A stretch of DNA of 5,121 bases. It comes from Candidatus Izemoplasma sp. Its GTDB lineage: Bacteria > Bacillota_I > Bacilli_A > Izemoplasmatales > Izemoplasmataceae. How positions within the stretch are numbered: the first letter of the stretch is position 1; each line of letters starts with the position of its first letter. Location: the NCBI GenBank assembly GCA_007132145.1, contig SLPE01000137.1:1-5121 (forward strand). Reading direction: 5' to 3'. Of this stretch, positions 1-5,121 are shown piece after piece. The notes beneath the pieces were generated by a model. That model had not been told where the DNA came from. It made no database searches and saw only the letters and a list, made by a program, of their open reading frames with translations. Made by a program: the position numbers and the translations under genes.

Positions 1-54
1 AACGCGACGCACTCGAGCGCCGCGACACCAAAAGGAACGGACGGATGATGCGAT
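1..54 (+). other. Probable 3' end of an upstream gene, frame undetermined
   Basis: All three forward frames are open from base 1, so the left edge probably cuts an upstream coding region. Frame 1 stops with TGA at 46-48, frame 2 with TGA at 56-58, and frame 3 with TAA at 87-89. Frame 2 would give an ATGA overlap with the acyltransferase start, like the overlap seen between the next two genes. Frame 3 has codons (CGC, GAC, CTC, ACC) that better match the genes in this window but would overlap the next gene by about 35 bases. The piece is too short to identify a product. No promoter is recognisable before base 55, which fits read-through from an upstream gene. Confidence 0.35.
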
Positions 55-1245
55 ATGAAGAAACGATGGCGTCATACGGCGGCGTTTAACTTCTTCCGGG
101 GTTTTTTCAAGCTGTATTTGAAGATCCGCTTCAACTACACTCCCGTGCCTTTCAAGGCGCCCGACGGTATCAAGGGACCCTATTTGATCCTTTCCAATCA
201 TGCGTTGGCGATCGACCCCTTCCTACTCGGAACGAGTTTCCGGTTCCCCATTTTCTTCGTCGCTTCCGATGTCATCTTCGCCATGCCCTTTTGGACGCCG
301 ATCATCAAGTTCCTCGTCTCCCCGATTCCGAAGACGAAATACCGTTCCGATACGGAAACCGTACGCGACATCGTCAAGATGGTCAGAAGCGGCGGCTCCA
401 TCGGCATCTTCCCTGAAGGAAACGCCACCTTCAGCGGCCGGACGACGCCGATGCCCTTCGCCATCGCCAAGCTCGTCAAACTGCTCAAGGTTCCCGTACT
501 CTTCTACCGACTCGAAGGCGGCTATTTGAGCAAACCGCGTTGGGCGCGGCACGTCCGTAAAGGGAAGATGACGGGACGCGTTGTCAACATCCTCGAACCC
601 GAAACGTTCCGCGACATGGATGCCGAAGAGATTTTCGACATCATCGAGAAGACGCTCTTCTTCGACATCTTCGAACAACAAAAGTTCAAGCCGGTCCGTT
701 ATCTCGGAAAATCGCTTGCAGAAGATGTCGAAAGTGCGTATTTCCACTGTCCGAACTGCGGACGATTCGAGACGCTCGTAAGCATCAAAGACACGGTGTC
801 TTGCAAGATGTGTCCTTTGAAACTCGCGTTCACGCCACTTGGAACCTTCGAACCGCTCGTCGACGGATTGACGTACTACGAAACGACCGTTGAGTGGCAT
901 GATGCACAAGAAAGAGCGCTCGCCGTCGCATTAGCGAAAACGGAAGGCGTCGTGTTCGAAGACCGCGGGGAAACCGTCTATGAAGTGCCTCGCTCACAAT
1001 CGAAAAAAAGAATCGGGAAAGCCCTTTTGCGACTGACGGCCACGACCGTCGACGTCGCCTTCGATGAAGGTTCTTCGAAAACATGGCCCGTCGACGACGT
1101 CCTCGCGTCCGTACAACAGAAGAACTGGCTGATCCTCTATGTCAAAAGCGAACAGAAGACCTACTTCTTCATCGGTTCGAAAAAACGCAACGCCCTCAAA
1201 TACGTCATGGCGCTCGAAGCGCTCAAGAGAGGAGACGCATCATGA
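55..1245 (+). CDS. PlsC-type lysophospholipid acyltransferase with C-terminal zinc ribbon
   Basis: The 396-residue protein belongs to the glycerolipid acyltransferase (PlsC/AGPAT) family, whose members transfer an acyl chain to lysophosphatidate or a related lysolipid at the inner face of the membrane. The catalytic HX4D motif is seen as NHALAID (His49, Asp54), and the substrate-binding block as FPEG (residues 119-122). These lie in an acyltransferase domain of about residues 15-205. The N-terminal stretch NFFRGFFKLYLKI is hydrophobic and basic, suitable for membrane association. Unlike a simple PlsC (about 240 residues), it continues into a four-cysteine zinc ribbon (CPNC at 232-235, CKMC at 250-253). 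A further region of about 120 residues alternates strand-like segments and ends in a helix, possibly PH-like (inference). ATG 55 is the first start after the in-frame TGA at 46-48. Its ribosome site is weak: AAAAGGA lies about 18 bases upstream and only GGA is nearer. The 3' end overlaps the transporter start as ATGA. The exact acyl acceptor is not shown, so I give no gene symbol. Confidence 0.88.
   Translation: MKKRWRHTAAFNFFRGFFKLYLKIRFNYTPVPFKAPDGIKGPYLILSNHALAIDPFLLGTSFRFPIFFVASDVIFAMPFWTPIIKFLVSPIPKTKYRSDTETVRDIVKMVRSGGSIGIFPEGNATFSGRTTPMPFAIAKLVKLLKVPVLFYRLEGGYLSKPRWARHVRKGKMTGRVVNILEPETFRDMDAEEIFDIIEKTLFFDIFEQQKFKPVRYLGKSLAEDVESAYFHCPNCGRFETLVSIKDTVSCKMCPLKLAFTPLGTFEPLVDGLTYYETTVEWHDAQERALAVALAKTEGVVFEDRGETVYEVPRSQSKKRIGKALLRLTATTVDVAFDEGSSKTWPVDDVLASVQQKNWLILYVKSEQKTYFFIGSKKRNALKYVMALEALKRGDAS
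1228..1234 (+). promoter_or_regulatory. Strong ribosome binding site of the symporter gene
   Basis: AGAGGAG lies within the last codons of the acyltransferase gene, seven bases before ATG 1242. Together with the ATGA overlap it fixes the symporter start at 1242. The same frame stays open up to an ATG at 1083, but that extension lies wholly inside the acyltransferase gene, reads as a highly basic, hydrophilic peptide, and is not expected to be translated. Confidence 0.8.
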
Positions 1246-2651
1246 CCGATTTCAGTTTCAGCCATTACACTGTCTGGGAAGGCCTCATCCATTTTGCCGG
1301 CCTCGCTTGCTTATTGTTGCTTGCGAACGTCTTACGTAGAAAAACGCCCTTCCTCCGTCGGTCCTTGTTGCCGACGGCCGTCGTCGCCGGTTTCATCGGG
1401 TTGCTTCTGAAGGAACTGTTCCTGGAAAACCTTTTCGGAAGCGCGCAATACGAACAGACGGAATTCTACTTGCGCGTCATCACCTATCACGCCATCGCCA
1501 TCGGCTTCATCGCACTCGGTCTGAAAGTCAATGCCGTGATGAAGACGACGCAAAAGAAAGGTCGGAGCATCTACAGCGGTTTGTTGATCGTGTCGTCCTA
1601 CATGGTGCAAGGCTTCATCGGTCTGGCGCTCTCGCTCCTATTCGCTTTCACGATCTTCCCCAACCTCTTCGAAGCCGCCGGCATGCTTGTGCCGATGGGG
1701 TTCGGACAAGGTCCCGGTCAAGCGCAAAACATCGGGTACGTCTATGAAGAACGCGGTTTCGTCGGCGGCACGTCCTTCGGACTCGCCATCGCCTCTTTCG
1801 GTTTCATCTGGGCGAGCGTCATCGGCGTCATCTACTTGAACGTCCTCAACCGCAAAGGACGCATCCAACGCGAAGAAGAAGGTAAACGCTCGCTCGTCAG
1901 CCCGCAAGAAATAGATTCTCCGGACGAAATCCCGGTATCGGAAGCGATCGACAAGTTCACCGTCCAGATCGCGTTGGTCCTCGTCGTCTATTTTGTCGCC
2001 TACGGCTTCATCATCGGCATCGTCAGGCTCATGGATACCGGCATCTTCGGCGATTTCGGTATCGAGACGGTCGGTCCGCTCGTGCTCGGATTCAATTTCA
2101 TCATCGGCATGTTGTTCGCGCTGCTGTTCCGCAAGATATTCCTCGGGTTCCGTAAAATCAACTTGATGACCCGTCAATACCCCAACAATTTCATGCTGAA
2201 CCGGATCGCCGGCACGGTTTTCGACTTCATGATTGTCGCGTCGATCGCAGCGATCCGGATTGAAGACCTCTCGACGCTATGGATTCCCTTCTTCATTCTC
2301 GTCATCGTCATCGGCATCGCGACCTTCGCCTATGTCTTGTTCCTGACGCGACGCATCTATCCCGATTATCCGATACCCGCCATGCTCGGCATGTTCGGAA
2401 TGATGACGGGAACCGCCAGTACCGGCATCATCTTGTTGCGGGAGGCCGACCCGAATTTCCGCACGCCCGCTGCGAACGACCTCGTCGTCGGCTCTTCGAC
2501 CGCGATCCTCTTCGGATTTCCCATCCTCTTGCTCGTCGGAATTGCGCCGATCAGCACAGTGCATACATTCGTAACGCTCGGCATCATCGGGGTGCTGCTC
2601 GCCATCGTCTATACGATTCTCATCAAAATGAACCCGAAACAACCTTCTTGA
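1242..2651 (+). CDS. GltS-like sodium/glutamate symporter family protein
   Basis: This 469-residue polytopic membrane protein has about 11-13 hydrophobic segments in two halves, joined by a charged loop at about residues 203-238 that is rich in Arg, Lys and Glu. The two halves carry related Gly-rich signatures: GFGQGPGQAQNIG (153-165) in the first, and GMFGMMTGTASTG (383-395) followed by LLREADP and NDLVVGSSTAILFG in the second. This repeated pattern resembles the GltS (ESS) family of sodium:glutamate symporters, which import glutamate with sodium across the cytoplasmic membrane. It is longer than classical GltS (about 400 residues), and the first signature differs from the classical form, so glutamate itself is not assured as the substrate. 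It is translationally coupled to the acyltransferase by the ATGA overlap and is followed by a probable terminator. The family call is fairly sure, the substrate much less so. Confidence 0.8.
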   Translation: MTDFSFSHYTVWEGLIHFAGLACLLLLANVLRRKTPFLRRSLLPTAVVAGFIGLLLKELFLENLFGSAQYEQTEFYLRVITYHAIAIGFIALGLKVNAVMKTTQKKGRSIYSGLLIVSSYMVQGFIGLALSLLFAFTIFPNLFEAAGMLVPMGFGQGPGQAQNIGYVYEERGFVGGTSFGLAIASFGFIWASVIGVIYLNVLNRKGRIQREEEGKRSLVSPQEIDSPDEIPVSEAIDKFTVQIALVLVVYFVAYGFIIGIVRLMDTGIFGDFGIETVGPLVLGFNFIIGMLFALLFRKIFLGFRKINLMTRQYPNNFMLNRIAGTVFDFMIVASIAAIRIEDLSTLWIPFFILVIVIGIATFAYVLFLTRRIYPDYPIPAMLGMFGMMTGTASTGIILLREADPNFRTPAANDLVVGSSTAILFGFPILLLVGIAPISTVHTFVTLGIIGVLLAIVYTILIKMNPKQPS

Positions 2652-2662
2652 GCGCTTTTGCG

Positions 2663-2700
2663 CCCGGCGAGCCTTACGGCTTGCGCTCGCCCGGTCTTTT
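2663..2700 (+). terminator. Probable intrinsic terminator after the symporter gene
   Basis: GGCGAGC (2666-2672) pairs perfectly with GCTCGCC (2685-2691). The stem may extend outward past one mismatch through CC/GG. An alternative, mutually exclusive stem is GCGAGCC/GGCTTGC around a TTAC loop. The sequence TCTTTT follows directly. The T-run is short and interrupted, so efficiency is uncertain. It starts 12 bases after the symporter stop and would end the acyltransferase-symporter transcript. Confidence 0.55.
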
Positions 2701-2709
2701 GTGTACAAT
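2681..2709 (+). promoter_or_regulatory. Sigma-A type promoter for yneF
   Basis: A -35-like TTGCGC (2681-2686) and a -10 TACAAT (2704-2709) are separated by exactly 17 bases, 27 bases upstream of the yneF start codon. The -35 box lies inside the right arm of the preceding terminator, so the terminator and the promoter share sequence. Confidence 0.6.
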
Positions 2710-2736
2710 GTAACGTGAAGAAAAGGAGTGAACCTT

Positions 2737-2952
2737 ATGGCATGGTATTTTGTTCTACTCATCGGCATCGGCGCGTTGTTGCTCGGCGCGTTGCTCGGTT
2801 TCATCATATCACAACGGGTGTTCAAGCGTTATTTGGAAAAGAACCCGCCCGTCAACGAGAAGATGGTACGCGCAATGATGACACAGATGGGACGAAAGCC
2901 CTCGGAAAAACAAGTCCGACAAGTAATGGCCGCTATGAATCAACACAAATGA
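2737..2952 (+). CDS. yneF: YneF/UPF0154 family small membrane protein
   Basis: This 71-residue protein has one N-terminal transmembrane helix (about residues 3-24, rich in Leu, Gly and Ile). A basic stretch (QRVFKRYLEK) and a soluble tail follow, with the block NPPVNEKMVRAMMTQMGRKP and SEKQVRQVM that is typical of the UPF0154 (YneF) family. The length matches the family (about 70-80 residues). The family is widespread in Bacillota and Mycoplasmatota and its biochemical role is not established. ATG 2737 is chosen because AAAAGGAG (2721-2728) sits eight bases before it. An in-frame GTG at 2728 overlaps that site and is unlikely to be used. It appears to be monocistronic, with its own promoter upstream and a hairpin terminator directly downstream. 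Confidence 0.9.
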   Translation: MAWYFVLLIGIGALLLGALLGFIISQRVFKRYLEKNPPVNEKMVRAMMTQMGRKPSEKQVRQVMAAMNQHK

Positions 2953-2979
2953 AAAGCTTCTCGCCGAAGCTTTTCTTTT
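2951..2979 (+). terminator. Intrinsic terminator of yneF
   Basis: A perfect 10-base-pair stem GAAAAGCTTC (2951-2960) / GAAGCTTTTC (2966-2975) with loop TCGCC is followed by TTTT. The last two bases of the yneF TGA stop codon form the start of the stem, so the terminator begins within the gene. The reverse direction lacks a good T-run, so this hairpin mainly serves the forward strand. Confidence 0.85.
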
Positions 2980-2982
2980 CGT

Positions 2983-3006
2983 AAAAAAAGACCCGTCCGG
3001 GTCTTT
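2983..3006 (-). terminator. Intrinsic terminator of plsY
   Basis: AAAGACCC (2987-2994) pairs perfectly with GGGTCTTT (2999-3006) around the loop GTCC. Read on the minus strand, the stem runs into seven uninterrupted T (from the A-run 2983-2989), which makes it a canonical terminator 30 bases past the plsY stop. On the plus strand the tail is TTTCTT, so it could also act as a weak second stop for yneF transcripts. Confidence 0.85.
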
Positions 3007-3035
3007 CTTGATATGTGTACATGGTCTCAAGTCGC

Positions 3036-3698
3036 TTACTTTTGCAAAAACTCCGATTTCGGTTCTACGCCCCTAGCGATGTTCTTGAAGTTTCCGATAT
3101 GTCTCAAGAGAATCGATACGACACCGATCGCAGTCAAGACGACGAACACCCAATCTCCGCGCGCACCGAACAAAGTGACCCATGCCGATTCCGAGGCCCC
3201 ATCGGGACCGATGAAAAAGACGACAGACGCCCCGATGAGCATCGTCACCGCGGCCGTGCAAGAAGCGAGACTCACATAGCGGCTCATTTTCAAGGCGATG
3301 CCGTAGGAGAGCAGGCCGAAGATCGCCAAGAGCGGCACATACGCCGTCAAGGCGCCGGCACCGGTCGCGACCGCCTTGCCACCCTTGAATTTCAAATATA
3401 CCGGCACGACGTGCCCCACCGCAGCCGCAAAGCCGTAGGCGAGCGGATGCAACAGTTCGGCGTCCGCGCCGAAGACGTTCAGGCGGACGAGCAAGACGAT
3501 GAGGCCGCCTTTGGTGATATCGAGCACGAACACGAGTAGGCCCCACTTCCTGCCGAGTACACGGAAAGCGTTGGTCGTTCCCGGATTGCCCGAACCGTGC
3601 TCACGGACGTCCGTCTTGCAAAAGACCTTACCGACAATGACGGAAAAGGGAATGGCACCTATGAGATAAGCGACAATCAACAAACCGTATCCGAGCAT
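3036..3698 (-). CDS. plsY: Glycerol-3-phosphate acyltransferase PlsY
   Basis: PlsY is an integral membrane enzyme that transfers the acyl group of acyl-phosphate (made by PlsX) to glycerol 3-phosphate, giving lysophosphatidate, the first step of phospholipid synthesis in most Gram-positive bacteria. All three family motifs are visible in the 220-residue protein: GSGNPGTTNAFRVLG (35-49), KFKGGKAVATG (103-113) and HIGN...RGVEPK (200-214). There are several transmembrane helices (near residues 3-25, 53-75, 88-102, 120-137, 145-168 and 186-200). The length is close to the family norm (about 200-215). I chose ATG 3698-3696 because AGGTG lies six bases before it and the protein then begins with the usual MLGYGLLIVAYLIGAIPFS. 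ATG 3713-3711 is possible. An open extension to 3764 is excluded because it lies upstream of the plsY -10 box. The gene is divergent from parE and convergent with yneF. Confidence 0.95.
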   Translation of the reverse strand: MLGYGLLIVAYLIGAIPFSVIVGKVFCKTDVREHGSGNPGTTNAFRVLGRKWGLLVFVLDITKGGLIVLLVRLNVFGADAELLHPLAYGFAAAVGHVVPVYLKFKGGKAVATGAGALTAYVPLLAIFGLLSYGIALKMSRYVSLASCTAAVTMLIGASVVFFIGPDGASESAWVTLFGARGDWVFVVLTAIGVVSILLRHIGNFKNIARGVEPKSEFLQK

Positions 3699-3735
3699 GG
3701 ACCACACCTGCATTCTGTTCTTTATACATTCATAG

Positions 3736-3744
3736 ATTATACCA
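3736..3744 (-). promoter_or_regulatory. Extended -10 promoter of plsY
   Basis: The minus strand reads TGGTATAAT here: a perfect TATAAT (3741-3736) preceded by the TGN extension (3744-3742). No good -35 is found at 16-18 bases, as expected of an extended -10 promoter. Transcription should begin near 3729, leaving a leader of about 30 bases before ATG 3698. Confidence 0.7.
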
Positions 3745-3766
3745 TAACAAAATACAAAAATCACTA

Positions 3767-3786
3767 CAAAAGCGACCGCCCTTTTG
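3767..3786. repeat. Short inverted repeat CAAAAG-N8-CTTTTG between divergent promoters
   Basis: CAAAAG (3767-3772) and CTTTTG (3781-3786) form a perfect 6-base inverted repeat around CGACCGCC. It ends against the parE -10 box and covers its -35 region. It could be an operator half-site pair or chance: six-base arms in A/T-rich DNA are weak evidence. Confidence 0.35.
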
Positions 3787-3793
3787 CTATAAT
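3785..3793 (+). promoter_or_regulatory. Extended -10 promoter of parE
   Basis: TGCTATAAT contains a perfect TATAAT (3788-3793) with the TGN extension (3785-3787). The -35 position at 17 bases (TACAAA, 3765-3770) matches the consensus poorly. Transcription should begin near 3800. The gap between this -10 and the plsY -10 on the other strand is 46 bases, so polymerases at the two promoters would compete or share regulation. Confidence 0.7.
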
Positions 3794-3812
3794 GTAGAAG
3801 TGAGTTGACAAT

Positions 3813-3819
3813 GAGGATG
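3813..3819 (+). promoter_or_regulatory. Ribosome binding site of parE
   Basis: GAGGATG at 3813-3819, with core GAGG (3813-3816), lies ten bases before ATG 3827. It supports this start, which also gives the expected ParE N-terminus beginning a few residues before YNADSIQVLE. Confidence 0.7.
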
Positions 3820-3826
3820 TGCCTTT

Positions 3827-5121
3827 ATGACGCTAAAAAATCTTGATGCCTACAATGCCGATTCGATTCAGGTTCTCGAAGAACTCGACGCCGTTCGCAA
3901 ACGGCCGGCCATGTATATCGGTTCCACCGATACGAGAGGGCTACACCACTTGGTGTGGGAAATCGTCGACAACGCGATCGACGAAGCGCTCGCGGGCTAC
4001 GGAAATGAAATCATCGTCACCGTCAAAGAAGACAACAGCGTCATCATCCAGGATTTCGGACGCGGCGTCCCCGTCGAAAACCACAAGAGCGGAAAGACGG
4101 CGATCGAAATCATCTATACGAAACTCCATGCCGGTGGGAAATTCGGACAATCCGGCGGTTACAAAGTCTCCGGCGGTCTCCACGGCGTCGGTGCGAGCGT
4201 CGTCACGGCCTTGAGCGAGTTCGTCGAAGTCACGGTTTGCAGAAACGGGAAGAGTCACATGATGCGTTTCGAAGACGGTGGTCGCAAGATTTCCGAACTC
4301 CGTGCACTCGGTAATGCGAAGCGGAATGGGACGATCGTCCATTTCAAGCCGGACGCCTCGATTTTTTCGACGACGGTCTTCAACTATCCGACACTCGCTG
4401 AGCGTCTGAAAGAAAGCGCCTACTTGATCAAGAACTTGAAAGTGGTCCTCATCGACGAACGTTCCAAACAAAAGGAACTCTATCAGTATCCCGACGGCAT
4501 CCTCACATACATCGAGGACGTGAACCATGCGCGACAAACGCTTCACGACACGGTTTTCTTCGAAGGCCAGTACGACGACATCACCGTCGAAATCGCCTTT
4601 CAGTTCACGACCGCCTACACCGACCAACTCTACTCCTTCGTCAACAATGTCCGCACGCGCGACGGTGGTACCCACTAAACCGGTTTCAAAGCCGCTTTCA
4701 CGAAAATCTTCAACGATTACGCCGTCCGTACCGGCATGCTCAAGGACCGCAACAAAAAACTCGAAGGCGCAGACATCCGCGAAGGCCTCACCGCGATCAT
4801 CTCGATCCGCGTCCCCGAACACCTCCTTCAGTTCGAAGGTCAAACGAAAAACAAACTCGGCACTTCCGAAGCCCGTAGCGCCGTAGAACAGATCCTCAGC
4901 GAAAAGATGACGTACCATTTCGAAGAGAACCCTTCGCTCGCTTCCACGTTGATCGAACGTGCCGTCAAGGCGCAGTCGGTCCGCGAAGCGGCGCGCAAAG
5001 CGCGAGACGAAGCCCGTATGGAGAAACGCACGAAGAAGAACGAACCCCTCCTATCGGGTAAACTCGCACCGGCACAATCCAAAGACAAGACGAAGACCGA
5101 ACTCTATCTCGTCGAAGGCGA
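3827..5121 (+). CDS. parE: DNA topoisomerase IV subunit B (ParE), interrupted by in-frame TAA, 3' end outside window
   Basis: ParE is the ATPase subunit that works with ParC to unlink daughter chromosomes. The GHKL ATPase domain shows RKRPAMYIGST (24-34), the catalytic Glu45 and Asn49 in EIVDN, DFGRG (76-80) and the ATP-lid GGLHGVG (116-122). The transducer domain follows, with the ATP-sensing QTK (339-341). The sequence LLSGKLAPAQSK marks ParE rather than GyrB (which usually has LPGKLADC), and ELYLVEG (425-431) begins the TOPRIM domain at the window edge. The frame is broken by TAA at codon 284 (4676-4678), within GGTH-stop-TGFK where the family has GGTHE followed by xGFK. The frame is unshifted and conserved on both sides. 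If the stop is real, the product is a 283-residue fragment lacking the QTK lysine, TOPRIM and the ParC contact, hence inactive. Because topoisomerase IV is normally essential, sequence error is a serious alternative. The gene is divergent from plsY; parC is expected downstream but not visible. Confidence 0.93.
4676..4678 (+). other. Premature in-frame TAA stop in parE
   Basis: The triplet TAA stands between CAC (His283) and ACC. Homologues have Glu at this position of the transducer-domain motif GGTHE, and GAA is a very common Glu codon in this window, so one G-to-T change at 4676 accounts for it. After the stop, 147 further codons stay open in the same frame and are clearly ParE, so this is neither an indel nor the natural end. 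Confidence 0.9.

Noticed and set aside
223..909. 228-codon minus-strand open frame opposite the acyltransferase
   Set aside because: It is a low-complexity Arg/Glu/Asp-rich translation antisense to the HX4D and FPEG coding region, with no domain pattern or ribosome site recognised.
1083..1241. 53-codon N-terminal extension of the symporter
   Set aside because: It lies entirely inside the acyltransferase gene, is basic and hydrophilic, and the strong ribosome site and ATGA overlap point to 1242.
1638..2177. 179-codon minus-strand open frame opposite the transporter
   Set aside because: It is extremely Asp/Glu-rich, as expected when the reverse complement of membrane-protein codons such as ATC and GTC is translated; a shadow.
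3805..3810. Perfect TTGACA (-35 consensus)
   Set aside because: It lies downstream of the parE -10 box, and no -10 element is found 16-18 bases after it (that position is the start of the parE coding region).
4676..4678. Reassignment of TAA to Glu as the explanation of the parE stop
   Set aside because: I know of no bacterial lineage with TAA reassigned, and plsY appears to end normally at TAA (3038-3036). This is not absolute proof, because a TGA follows that TAA after only two codons, but a single substitution or error is far simpler.
3941..4918. 325-codon open frame on the minus strand opposite parE
   Set aside because: It lies fully antisense to clearly conserved ParE sequence, is an acidic Asp/Glu/Val-rich translation without recognisable motifs, and arises because G/C-ending codons on the coding strand leave few stops on the reverse strand.
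4679..5121. Downstream half of parE as a separately started gene
   Set aside because: The first in-frame ATG after the stop (4736) has no clear ribosome site and would begin inside the transducer domain, so an independent functional product is unlikely.

Overview
The window looks like an ordinary chromosomal stretch from a low-to-moderate GC Gram-positive lineage (Bacillota or its Mycoplasmatota relatives). This is inferred from a YneF/UPF0154 small membrane protein, a PlsY acyltransferase divergent from parE (an arrangement familiar from Bacilli), and G+C-leaning third codon positions. TGA ends three of the five genes and Trp is TGG, so the standard bacterial code applies, not the mycoplasma code. 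I cannot place it below phylum or class level.

Layout. Bases 1-54 are probably the tail of an upstream gene whose frame cannot be fixed. Bases 55-1245 (+) encode a PlsC-type lysophospholipid acyltransferase carrying an extra C-terminal zinc ribbon and a further unassigned domain. It overlaps by ATGA with a 469-residue GltS-like sodium/glutamate symporter family protein (1242-2651, +). A probable terminator follows, and its right arm contains the -35 box of the promoter for the small membrane protein YneF (2737-2952, +). Two hairpins at 2951-3009 separate yneF from the convergent plsY (3036-3698, -). The 128-base gap 3699-3826 holds back-to-back extended -10 promoters for plsY and for parE (3827 to the window end, +).

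The most notable observation is in parE, the topoisomerase IV ATPase/TOPRIM subunit. The reading frame is broken by a single in-frame TAA at 4676-4678, exactly where the conserved Glu of the GGTHE motif is expected. The frame then continues without a shift through well-conserved ParE sequence to the first residues of the TOPRIM domain at the window edge. One G-to-T change from GAA explains it, so a sequencing or assembly error, or a very recent nonsense mutation, is more likely than an old pseudogene.

Functionally, the window combines two phospholipid-synthesis acyltransferases (PlsY, which makes lysophosphatidate, and a PlsC-like enzyme that could acylate it), one probable amino-acid or organic-anion transporter, a small conserved membrane protein and a chromosome-decatenating topoisomerase. 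I see no CRISPR array, mobile element, tRNA, rRNA or defence system, and no convincing evidence of a new multigene system.
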